A stretch of 12,237 nt of DNA from positions 1 to 12,237 of the forward strand of contig UQWM01000035.1 in NCBI GenBank assembly GCA_900544795.1, read 5' to 3'. Shown here piece by piece: positions 6,278 through 12,237 of the stretch (within the stretch, counting starts at the first letter, position 1; each line of letters opens with the position of its first letter). Source of the stretch: an uncultured Phascolarctobacterium sp. GTDB lineage: Bacteria; Bacillota; Negativicutes; Acidaminococcales; Acidaminococcaceae. The notes under the pieces were generated by a model. That model saw nothing but the letters and a program-made list of their open reading frames with translations. It was not told the origin of the DNA and did no database searches. Both the position numbers and the translations under genes were made by a program.

Positions 6278-6820
6278 TTATTTATATTTATTATCATTCA
6301 ACAAAAATTTCATCAATGTATCGGCAAAGCTTTGGCCCGGCACCCTTTTCCATGCGCCTTGGCTGTTTCGCTCGTCCACCAGCCTGCCACCATTAGTATA
6401 TACCTGCGTCTGCACAGTCTTGTAAAATTGCCGGCGCAAGTCAAAAACCAGCAGCATATCGCAATAAGCTACTTTTTCATCTGTTTCCAGCTTCGCCGCA
6501 TAGTTTTTGTTCAACTGTTCTAAAACTTTAGTATCTTTAAAAACGGTGCGCATCAACACCTGCCTTTCATTTTTGCTTTTATTCCCCGCTGCATCTTCAA
6601 CCGGTTTTATACTGTCATACTCAAACAAATAATTACCGGTTTCGCTGCTCATCAACGTCGTCCAGCGTTCTGCCTCAAGCTCCGCCTCGTTCTTTTTGGG
6701 CTGCACCGAAAGCTCAAACGTCCATGGGTCGGCAGGTATCTCTTCCTGCTTTTCGGCAGCATAAGCCGGAAGCAGTAAAGAACAACTTAATAATACCACT
6801 GTAAAAAATCTATACACCAC
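6278..6820 (-). CDS. Exported surface-adhesin-E-like protein
   Basis: This encodes 180 residues from the GTG at 6820, which has GGAG 6 nt upstream; a GTG at 6832 is in frame but lacks a spaced ribosome binding site. A clear signal peptide (YRFFTVVLLSCSLLLPAYAA) is followed by a mature domain of about 155 residues. Within it NYLFEYDSIKPV, VLMRTVFKD, VAYCDMLLVFDLRRQFYK and a final WKRVPGQSFADTLMKFL give the beta-rich layout of the surface-adhesin E / Surface_Adh_E group. In that family the protein ends with a similar W-x-x-V/I-x-PGS region. It is probably periplasmic or surface-located, since no lipobox is seen. It heads the adhesin, amidase, CHAT gene set. The family match is by pattern only. 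Confidence 0.65.
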   Translation of the reverse strand: MVYRFFTVVLLSCSLLLPAYAAEKQEEIPADPWTFELSVQPKKNEAELEAERWTTLMSSETGNYLFEYDSIKPVEDAAGNKSKNERQVLMRTVFKDTKVLEQLNKNYAAKLETDEKVAYCDMLLVFDLRRQFYKTVQTQVYTNGGRLVDERNSQGAWKRVPGQSFADTLMKFLLNDNKYK

Positions 6821-6850
6821 TATCCACTCCACTCATTACTTTTTTACCTA

Positions 6851-6896
6851 TATTTGCTTACTGCACTAATAATACTGCACTAAGCAAATATAACAA
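6851..6896 (-). promoter_or_regulatory. Candidate promoter with operator-like repeats
   Basis: On the minus strand TTGTTA (6891-6896) and TATTAT (6869-6874) are 16 nt apart, about 45 nt upstream of the adhesin-E-like start codon. The same segment carries a perfect 10-bp inverted repeat (TATTTGCTTA 6851-6860 with 6881-6890). It also holds two exact copies of TACTGCACTAA (6859-6869, 6873-6883) at a 14-bp period that flank the -10 box. The arrangement suggests a repressor site. The promoter elements themselves are only moderate. Confidence 0.4.
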
Positions 6897-6942
6897 GCTG
6901 CCGCATTACCCGCCAAAAGCAGGCAATGCGGTCACGCTTGTC
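6894..6942 (-). terminator. Strong hairpin after the propeller gene, possible terminator
   Basis: CCGCATT (6901-6907) pairs with AATGCGG (6925-6931), with further inner pairing across an AAAA loop and an outer ACAAGC/GCTTGT helix. It lies 30 to 80 nt after the stop codon of the 413-residue gene. The following minus-strand sequence is TATATTTGC rather than a long T-run, so termination efficiency is uncertain. An mRNA-stabilising 3' hairpin is the alternative. Confidence 0.45.
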
Positions 6943-6974
6943 ACAAAATCAACTTTTAATTTACACAGGGCACA

Positions 6975-8216
6975 TTATTTCTTTGCTTTTTCAGCTAACT
7001 CACGAGCTTCTTTTGCCAAACGAATATGGGAAGCCATGGATTTAGCCGAGACAGCGAGGCTCAAGCCACGAGTAGTCGGGATAGACGGAGCGATGAAGCA
7101 GGCAGAATTGAGGTTACCACCAGTATAATCGCTCATCTCGGTAATGCTAAAGGTTCTGCTTGCTGTTACTGCCGTAGTGGGAGTTCCGTCATAAACAGCG
7201 ATCGGAGTACCTTTAACAAGCCACAGACGGCTACCGTCAGCATGAATGCCCCACAAATAACCAGGGTCATTAATTGCTACGATTTCTGTCCAGTTAGCCG
7301 GAGTAGTAATATTAGCCAAAGTGGTGTGATAAACGCTGCCTACCAGATTCGCAAAACCACTGTCATAATGACCTGCGAAAATATAAACATTATTATCATC
7401 CAGAATAGAAATGTCGCGGAAGTCGCCTTTTTGAGTCGGGTTTGTGATATTGACTGTAGTTACACCAGTTTGTGTGAAGTTTGCCAAGTCAACGATGCAC
7501 AGATTCGTATCAGCATTGCCGCTGCCAGCATTTTGCATACCGCCCAGCGAGCAGACATACAGCTTATTGCCATACAGGTCAAGGGTAAACGAATTTTTAC
7601 CAGCGGTTACATAACTTATGTATGTAAGATTGCCATTAGAAAGAATTCTGAACTTAGCAACAATACTGTCATAATAAGTGCCATAACCGCTACCTTTATT
7701 GACATAGAACAGAGCATATAAGAAACCATCAGTACCCACAGTCAAAGCCTCGCCGTGGAAAACGCCGTCAGCATAAGGATTGGCAAAGGTCGGGAAATCT
7801 GCCGGAAAAGCATATTCGCGAGTTTGGGTGTAATTGGTGTCCATATTGACAACAGCGATTTTGGACAGATCATAACCGGTACCAAAAAGCCATTTGCCAC
7901 TGGTAGCTACGCCATGCAGATTAGCAACACCAGACCAAACTATAGGCGTAACCAAAGAAGACCAGGTAGCAGCCTGCGGGTCAATGATTTGGTTAGGTTC
8001 GGAAGTAGGACTGTAGTTATATTGGCGCAGCACCAAACGGCTGCTATTTCTATCAAAATAATTAAAGAAAGCCGGATCACCATTCAAACCTGTCATTTTA
8101 TTTTTTACAGCAGACAAAGCAGTGGCAGCCGCAGCCCTATCACCGTTGATCGCACCTGCAGTACCTTCGGAATAACCGGAATTTGTAGCCGTATAGGCAA
8201 ATAGATTTTCACTCAT
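6975..8216 (-). CDS. Beta-propeller-like protein downstream of the TonB-dependent receptor
   Basis: This encodes 413 residues. The family is not recognised by name, but the protein is built of repeated beta-rich units of about 45-60 residues: LHGVATSGKWLFGTGYD, HGEALTVGTDGFLYALFYV, FTLDLYGNKLYVCSLGG, RDISILDDNNVYIFAGHYD, and LWGIHADGSRLWLVKG. This looks like a six- or seven-bladed propeller. A short Lys/Glu-rich helix ends the protein (HIRLAKEARELAEKAKK). An in-frame TAA lies one codon before the ATG at 8216, so there is no hidden N-terminal extension. The first 40 residues (MSENLFAYTATNSGYSEG...) are not a signal peptide. The gene follows the receptor by 114 nt without a terminator, so it is probably co-expressed under riboswitches A and B. 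A ligand-capture role like the propeller BtuG of Bacteroides is possible but unproven, and the export route is unclear. Confidence 0.7.
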   Translation of the reverse strand: MSENLFAYTATNSGYSEGTAGAINGDRAAAATALSAVKNKMTGLNGDPAFFNYFDRNSSRLVLRQYNYSPTSEPNQIIDPQAATWSSLVTPIVWSGVANLHGVATSGKWLFGTGYDLSKIAVVNMDTNYTQTREYAFPADFPTFANPYADGVFHGEALTVGTDGFLYALFYVNKGSGYGTYYDSIVAKFRILSNGNLTYISYVTAGKNSFTLDLYGNKLYVCSLGGMQNAGSGNADTNLCIVDLANFTQTGVTTVNITNPTQKGDFRDISILDDNNVYIFAGHYDSGFANLVGSVYHTTLANITTPANWTEIVAINDPGYLWGIHADGSRLWLVKGTPIAVYDGTPTTAVTASRTFSITEMSDYTGGNLNSACFIAPSIPTTRGLSLAVSAKSMASHIRLAKEARELAEKAKK

Positions 8217-8285
8217 TTTTTACACGCTTCTTTAATTTAAAATTTTTTTAATAATATTATCTGTATCACTTTATAAAACTCTGCC

Positions 8286-8309
8286 TTAGCCCATGGGTAT
8301 CACCTCCTT
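8286..8309 (-). promoter_or_regulatory. Very strong Shine-Dalgarno serving a two-codon ORF (ATG GGC TAA)
   Basis: AAGGAGGTGATA (8298-8309) is an almost full complement of the 16S 3' end. It sits 8 nt before an ATG (8292-8294) that is followed by one Gly codon and a stop. The real propeller start lies 70 nt further on with only a weak ribosome binding site. The element may bind ribosomes to protect or process the mRNA (like STAB-SD elements of Bacillus), or may be the remains of a lost start. Confidence 0.6.
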
Positions 8310-8330
8310 GGCATACTGCCGCCTGTTATT

Positions 8331-11249
8331 TTAGTAAGTATATTGCAAAGTCGCATAATAAGTGCGGCCCTGTAGCGGATATTGAATGTTATACGCACCT
8401 GAATCCGGGAAAAATGTACCCTTCTGATACATATCCAAAGCTCTGTTAAAAATATCATTACAGCCCACTGCCAGCTGGAAAGATTTATTTATTTTATATT
8501 TCACACCCAAATCCCAAGTAGTTAAAGACGATTGTATTTCACTTGAGGCATCATCGTAAATAGAGAGCTGCATCTGATCTACATAACGACATTGGGTAAA
8601 CAAGCTCCATTGCTTATCCGGGCGATAGGTAAACCGGGCCGTGCCTTCCCATTTTGGCTGATATGTCATAACGCCGGTAATCACACCATCCTTGTCGAAG
8701 CTTTGTGAATTTGGCAAAGCACTTTTATCATAAATAATATTCGTAGGCTGCGTATAGGTAGCCTGCAAATTGACATCCCATTTCTTCCAAGACAGATCCG
8801 CCTGAATCTCTGCCCCATTGACCTTACCGCTGGCTGCATTATTGTAAACAAAAAAGAAGCTGTTCCAAGATGAAAGCTGTAAAAGCCGCTCCGAGTCACG
8901 GCCAAAATAAGTCAGCTGGAATTTTGCCGTATCTGTACCCAGCCATTTACCGTCCCAAATAGCGCTGATGTCCCACTGCTTGCCTTCTTCCGGCATGGGG
9001 AATACACTGGCAGTCCCGCCCACATTGGGCATCGGCAGAATACCTGCGCCGTCGCCGGCGATCTCGTACATATTCAGTAGTCTATAATAAGTACCGCCAG
9101 TAGCCCTCATAGTAAAATGGTCGTTAAACTGTTTTTTCAGCGCCAGTTGCCATGTCACTTTATCATCAGTTTGTTCGTCCGTTTTGCCCAACCATTTTAT
9201 ATGCTGTGGATCATTCTGCTCATCATAGCGATCGCTGCGTCCTAAAATAGTCGAACGATTATAACGTATGCTGGGCGTCAGCCAAAAATCAGCTTTTTTA
9301 TTTAGTGTGATCGTATCCTGGATCTGCACATTAAATATTTCCTGCTCATAGTAGTTGCGCCACCTGCTGCGAACATCTTCACTGGAATTGGTATAATCAA
9401 ACATACGCCAGCCGTCAATATCCATTTTTTCTTTAGAGGCGTCGACCAAAAACTCTATCAGATGCCGGTCGCCGGCCTTATAGCTGCCGTCTATCTTCGC
9501 ACCCAGGCGGCGGCTGTCATACTTGCTCCACAGGCTATTGGCAGCGTAGGAGTTTAATAAGGAACCGGAGTTTTGTTCCACCCATTGCCAATCATCGATA
9601 TAGTAGTCCTTATTCTGTTTTAAGTAATTGATGCTCCAGCCCCATTCCAGATTGCCGACCGTATCACGCCGCCCCAGCAATAGTTCTTTCGCTGTCAGTT
9701 TTTGATTGCGATGGTAATAAATATTTAAAGGATCACTGTATGAATAGTCCGTATCCGTAAATGGTAAATAGCCCCAGTTAGCATCCGAAGGATGCGGTAA
9801 ATGCCGCTTTATCTGCTTCCACGTAGCCTTTGCCAGCCAATGGTCATCCTGCCATTTGATGATAGCGTCAGTGTTTTTATAATCGTTAGCTTTGCGATAA
9901 CGCCAATGATCTTTTACTGCCTGCGCCCGCTTTTTATAATCCTCTGCATATTGCAAAAAACGATCTGATGTTTCAATGTTACTTATACCTCCACTACTAC
10001 TGCCCAATGCTTCTAAAAGTGCATCTAATCCCGAACCTCCAGCAAAATCGTTACCTATAACTTCTTGTATAGTTGTACAATTTGTACCGCGATCATTATT
10101 ATAAGCAGCTATATAATCTGCATAGTTATTTACCCCCCAATAACTTGGCTGAGTATTGAACCAACGACCATCTACTAAACTTTGGTATACTTTAGCCTGA
10201 GTCTCTGCCGATGTATCTGTTATATCATTATAAAAACTCTCCGCATTAGTAAAATCAGTAAACAAATCGTTATCATGGCAACCATCCATTATATTTTTAT
10301 TAGAATCGTTTAAACCTGCACTTATCTCATTTTGATATGTTTGTAATGCGGAATTATATTCCGCTAATGTGCTTACTTTAACCACATTACCTGATGTGTC
10401 TTTAATATCCCAGAACTTCATAGCAGTATTAAATTCATCAAAAGCATTTTTCTCATAGCCTTGTGCAGTACTTAGTTCAGCTTGGTATACTTTATCTTTA
10501 TCATACGAGAAATTTTTATATTTAAAATCGCCGTCACTTTGGTCACGGTTGATACCGACCATCAAAGCGCCGCCACCCAATGGAGCATCGATTTGTAAAT
10601 TACCCTTGTAGCCGCCAAAGGAACTTTTGCCGAAGCTGGCCTGTACGTTAGCTTTGGTAGGCCGTTTAGTAACGATATTGATAACGCCACCCATGAAAGT
10701 GCCGCCAAAGCGCGCCGGAATATAACCGCGGTAGACCTCGATCCGTTCGACATTATGTACCGGGATGGTTGAAATATCGGCCGCTGCATCGCCACCCAAA
10801 TTGAACAATACCCCGTCAACAAAAACACCGACCTGTGCAGCCGTTGAGCCACGCACACTGACCGTGGTATACTGACCTTTACCATTTAATTCGCGTACAT
10901 GTACGCCTGGAACCATTTTCAACAGGTCGGGCAGGTCTTTCTGCTCGCCTTTGTAGTCATCGGGACGAATAACCGTTACCGTGCCCGGCGACAATTTTGC
11001 TTCCCAATCAGGGCGCTTCGCCTCAACCGTTACACCCTCCAAGTCAAAATCCATGCCATCGCCAGCAGCAGCTTCAGCAGGCTGGACATCCTGCGCAGCT
11101 TCTGTTTTAACTTCGGCTTGCGCTGCATTGTTAGAAGGCTCTGCCGCCCACAACGGCTGCAAGTCCCCCCCTAATGTACAAACACCCATCGCAGCTAAAA
11201 TGCCAGCTGTTATGGCTGCTTGCCGCAAGCTGTTTCTTTCCTCTCTCAT
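8331..11249 (-). CDS. TonB-dependent outer-membrane receptor, probable cobamide transporter (BtuB-like role)
   Basis: This encodes 972 residues from the ATG at 11249, with AAGGTGG 6 nt upstream; a GTG at 11267 is less likely. The signal peptide ends near PLWAAEP. After a short Ala/Glu-rich linker come a TonB-box-like LEGVTVEAKR and a plug domain (about residues 80-195). The plug includes LPDLLKMVPGVHVRE, TTVSVRGS, VGVFVDGVLFN, VERIEVYRGYIPARFGG and MGGVINIVTKRP. The remainder is a 22-strand-type barrel rich in alternating aromatics, ending ATLQYTY with a terminal aromatic. Residues about 252-449 form an AT-rich insertion between early barrel strands, which explains a length well above the 600-700 residues of typical BtuB proteins. 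The two cobalamin riboswitches upstream make B12 or a precursor the likely substrate. Energy would come from the ExbB-ExbD-TonB set to the left. Confidence 0.93.
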   Translation of the reverse strand: MREERNSLRQAAITAGILAAMGVCTLGGDLQPLWAAEPSNNAAQAEVKTEAAQDVQPAEAAAGDGMDFDLEGVTVEAKRPDWEAKLSPGTVTVIRPDDYKGEQKDLPDLLKMVPGVHVRELNGKGQYTTVSVRGSTAAQVGVFVDGVLFNLGGDAAADISTIPVHNVERIEVYRGYIPARFGGTFMGGVINIVTKRPTKANVQASFGKSSFGGYKGNLQIDAPLGGGALMVGINRDQSDGDFKYKNFSYDKDKVYQAELSTAQGYEKNAFDEFNTAMKFWDIKDTSGNVVKVSTLAEYNSALQTYQNEISAGLNDSNKNIMDGCHDNDLFTDFTNAESFYNDITDTSAETQAKVYQSLVDGRWFNTQPSYWGVNNYADYIAAYNNDRGTNCTTIQEVIGNDFAGGSGLDALLEALGSSSGGISNIETSDRFLQYAEDYKKRAQAVKDHWRYRKANDYKNTDAIIKWQDDHWLAKATWKQIKRHLPHPSDANWGYLPFTDTDYSYSDPLNIYYHRNQKLTAKELLLGRRDTVGNLEWGWSINYLKQNKDYYIDDWQWVEQNSGSLLNSYAANSLWSKYDSRRLGAKIDGSYKAGDRHLIEFLVDASKEKMDIDGWRMFDYTNSSEDVRSRWRNYYEQEIFNVQIQDTITLNKKADFWLTPSIRYNRSTILGRSDRYDEQNDPQHIKWLGKTDEQTDDKVTWQLALKKQFNDHFTMRATGGTYYRLLNMYEIAGDGAGILPMPNVGGTASVFPMPEEGKQWDISAIWDGKWLGTDTAKFQLTYFGRDSERLLQLSSWNSFFFVYNNAASGKVNGAEIQADLSWKKWDVNLQATYTQPTNIIYDKSALPNSQSFDKDGVITGVMTYQPKWEGTARFTYRPDKQWSLFTQCRYVDQMQLSIYDDASSEIQSSLTTWDLGVKYKINKSFQLAVGCNDIFNRALDMYQKGTFFPDSGAYNIQYPLQGRTYYATLQYTY

Positions 11250-11271
11250 GCAAATCCACCTTCCCACTTTT

Positions 11272-11323
11272 GTAAAAAATAACGCCGCACTTCTACCAGT
11301 GTATTAGGTGAAAGTGCGGCGTT
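11272..11323 (-). terminator. Intrinsic terminator of riboswitch B leader
   Basis: A perfect 12-bp stem (AACGCCGCACTT and its complement; 11312-11323 with 11281-11292), a 19-nt loop, then ATTTTTTAC on the minus strand. It ends about 23 nt before the receptor start codon, so it decides whether the receptor is transcribed. Confidence 0.9.
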
Positions 11324-11335
11324 TATTTTTAACTA

Positions 11336-11489
11336 AACAGCCTGCTTCGCCTTTCTGGTAGAAAATACTAAAAAATTTCCGCGCGGTTTTACTGCGCATA
11401 ATAATAATAGCTGCGGCAATTTAGGCATAGGTAAACTATGCTTAAAACGCTCTGCAAAATTTTCTCCCAGTCTGTCGACGCAGGCTGTT
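11336..11489 (-). promoter_or_regulatory. Expression platform of riboswitch B with long-range helix
   Basis: AACAGCCTGC (minus strand, from 11489) can pair perfectly with GCAGGCTGTT (ending 11336), closing a domain of about 134 nt between the aptamer and the terminator. Inside it a GCATAG/CTATGC hairpin and a CGCGCGG-containing segment are visible. There is no gene in this stretch. Confidence 0.6.
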
Positions 11490-11496
11490 CAAAGCA

Positions 11497-11654
11497 AAAT
11501 CAGTCAGCACTCTGACTTAAGATCATCACCCCGGCATACCTTTGTGAGAGGACTGCGATGCTAAGGCTCCCTAATACAGTTGCGTGACAGCGCCGGGTTC
11601 ACACCGGACTTCCCTGTAAAATATTGTGACTATCGTCCACAATACACCTGATTT
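11497..11654 (-). promoter_or_regulatory. Cobalamin riboswitch B (full-size)
   Basis: The aptamer is about 158 nt. P1 is formed by AAATCAG (5' end at 11654) and CTGATTT (ending 11497). Between them lie ACAGGGAAGTCCGGTGTGAA, the B12-box core GCGCTGTCACGCAACTGT, and AAGTCAGAGTGCTGACTGA at the 3' side. These follow the cobalamin-riboswitch order, although the final GCCAGGAGACCTGCC-type motif is diverged. It acts through the terminator at 11272-11323 on the receptor gene. Confidence 0.9.
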
Positions 11655-11659
11655 CAATT

Positions 11660-11688
11660 TAGATAAAATTTTAAAATAAAATTTTCAA
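11660..11688 (-). promoter_or_regulatory. Possible weak promoter before riboswitch B
   Basis: TTGAAA (11683-11688) and TATCTA (11660-11665) are 17 nt apart in an AT-rich block just before the aptamer. The -10 box is poor and the predicted start would fall at the very edge of P1, so this is only a candidate for independent transcription of riboswitch B. Confidence 0.25.
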
Positions 11689-11696
11689 GGTTCATT

Positions 11697-11806
11697 TTGC
11701 CGCCTTGCACCGCTGCCCGCGAGCAGTAGGTGCCGCCACCCCTAGCGGCACCATGCCCGAAGGTCTGAGTAAAGGTGGAGTCGATAGGTTATGACCGACC
11801 TATCTT
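11697..11806 (-). other. GC-rich structured element of unknown identity between riboswitches A and B
   Basis: About 110 nt far richer in G+C than the AT-rich flanks, containing three hairpins. On the minus strand these are GATAGGT/ACCTATC (11783-11804), GGTGCCGC/GCGGCACC with an 8-nt loop (11742-11765), and CTGC/GCAG (11727-11740). No convincing ORF or ribosome binding site is present. It matches no RNA family I can name and may be a non-coding RNA, a leader domain, or a mobile-repeat remnant. Confidence 0.45.
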
Positions 11807-11807
11807 A

Positions 11808-11845
11808 AAAATAAGAACTGCCTCCCTGCATTAGCAGGGAGGCAG
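11808..11845 (-). terminator. Intrinsic terminator of riboswitch A leader
   Basis: A perfect 12-bp stem CTGCCTCCCTGC/GCAGGGAGGCAG (11834-11845 with 11818-11829) with a 4-nt loop, followed on the minus strand by TTCTTATTTTT. It lies about 60 nt after aptamer A. No gene follows before riboswitch B. Confidence 0.9.
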
Positions 11846-11907
11846 AAAAACTTGCATAACAAACGTATACCCGTTTTTCTAACTCTCTGTCGCCCGCAGT
11901 AGTCAGA

Positions 11908-12005
11908 TTATCAGGTTGATTGCTGGCTTAGGCTTTTTAGCCCTTACAGCGCCGGGAGCGCAGCGGATTTACACCGCTTATCGTGCGATTATTCGCACCT
12001 GATAA
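11908..12005 (-). promoter_or_regulatory. Compact cobalamin riboswitch A
   Basis: The aptamer is about 98 nt. P1 is a perfect 8-bp helix, TTATCAGG (from 12005) with CCTGATAA (ending 11908). Between them are a GTGCG/CGCAC hairpin, GCGGTGTAAATCCGC, CCCGGCGCTGTAAGG, a GGGCT-AAAA-AGCCT mini-hairpin, and AAGCCAGCAATCAACCTG. The order and core match cobalamin riboswitches, but the large peripheral arm of B and C is missing. That resembles the short Cbl-II type, known to prefer methyl- or aquocobalamin. The B12-box is diverged (GGCGCTGTAA instead of CGCAACTGTAA), so the ligand form is uncertain. Confidence 0.75.
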
Positions 12006-12032
12006 CTATTACTATTTCTTTGTCTTGTTTAA

Positions 12033-12061
12033 ATCATACACACTACTTCTGCGGATGTCAA
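12033..12061 (-). promoter_or_regulatory. Sigma-A promoter of the tandem-riboswitch leader and receptor
   Basis: A perfect -35 TTGACA (12056-12061) and a -10 TATGAT (12033-12038) at the optimal 17-nt spacing. The predicted start near 12026 is about 20 nt before the aptamer A P1 helix, which fixes the 5' end of the leader. Confidence 0.88.
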
Positions 12062-12112
12062 CCTATTTTTCAAGAAAGTATACAGTATATTTTCAATTCA
12101 CCGGGCACGCTT

Positions 12113-12156
12113 TAGGTAAAAATAGTTTAGCAGACAGCGCCTGTGCGCTGCCTGCT
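12113..12156 (-). terminator. Intrinsic terminator of the gene entering from the right
   Basis: On the minus strand AGCAGGCAGCGC pairs with GCGCTGTCTGCT (12 bp with one G-U) around an ACAG loop (12129-12156), then AAACTATTTTTACC. It follows the stop codon at 12164 by 7 nt and isolates the upstream gene from the riboswitch promoter. Confidence 0.75.
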
Positions 12157-12163
12157 GATTGTG

Positions 12164-12237
12164 TTAAAAGGTTCTGGTGTAGGTTATTTTCCAGTTGTAT
12201 GGTAAATCAAGGTTACCATATCTGTTAGAATAGTTAT
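12164..12237 (-). CDS. C-terminal end of an outer-membrane beta-barrel protein (partial)
   Basis: Only 23 codons before the TAA at 12164-12166 are inside the window. They read NYSNRYGN, LDLPYNWK, ITYTRTF and stop. Alternating aromatic and polar residues with a terminal phenylalanine are the signature of the last strand of an outer-membrane barrel, as in TonB-dependent receptors. The adjacent terminator at the right distance supports a real gene end. The other minus frames give no barrel-like ending. The protein is too short here to name, but a second TonB-dependent receptor would fit the locus. Confidence 0.55.
   Translation of the reverse strand, partial: NYSNRYGNLDLPYNWKITYTRTF

Noticed and set aside
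11697..11806. GC-rich block as SRP RNA, FMN riboswitch, T-box or tmRNA fragment
   Set aside because: Short stretches are faintly similar, but the diagnostic motifs (the GGAAGGAAGCAGC-type SRP loop, the FMN core, the T-box GGTGGTACCGCG, the tmRNA tRNA-like ends) are absent.
11983..12228. Plus-strand ORF of 81 codons
   Set aside because: It runs across aptamer A, the promoter and a terminator on the opposite strand, and has no ribosome binding site.

Overview
The window reads as a B12-acquisition neighbourhood from a diderm Firmicute (Negativicutes-like). The pointers are outer-membrane machinery (ExbB, ExbD, TonB, a TonB-dependent receptor) alongside Firmicute-style expression signals: strong AAGGAGG ribosome binding sites, near-consensus sigma-A promoters, and riboswitches ending in intrinsic terminators. 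Genus cannot be fixed from the sequence. All supported genes lie on the minus strand, so transcription runs from right to left.

Right part (12237 to about 6975). The edge holds what looks like the last codons of another outer-membrane barrel gene and its terminator. A near-consensus promoter then starts a leader of about 780 nt carrying two cobalamin riboswitches in series, a compact one (A) and a full-size one (B). Each is followed by a perfect-stem terminator, and a GC-rich structured block of unknown identity lies between them. The leader feeds a 972-residue TonB-dependent receptor (BtuB-like role) with an AT-rich insertion of about 200 residues. It is followed by a 413-residue beta-propeller-like protein with no signal peptide, and between the two sits a very strong ribosome binding site that serves only a two-codon ORF.

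Middle (about 6896 to 4810). This is a separate, apparently co-transcribed trio: a small exported protein resembling surface-adhesin E, a signal-less zinc amidase (Amidase_3), and a coiled-coil plus CHAT (caspase-like) protease whose start overlaps the amidase stop. An operator-like repeat cluster lies at the likely promoter.

Left part (4774 to 38). A strong promoter and a third cobalamin riboswitch (C), with terminator, head a tightly packed operon: small ORF, TIM-barrel protein (candidate cobamide-remodelling enzyme CbiR), BtuF-like binding lipoprotein (broken by a 1-nt frameshift in this sequence), exbB, exbD, tonB, and a small Cys-rich protein. ATGA overlaps and very short gaps indicate translational coupling.

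Functional reading (inference): the receptor and possibly the propeller protein capture cobamides at the cell surface, ExbBD-TonB energises import, the binding protein hands the ligand to an ABC permease not in this window, and the TIM-barrel enzyme may remodel the imported cobamide. All of this is under B12-responsive control. The CHAT/amidase pair has no obvious B12 link and is the best candidate for an undescribed system here.
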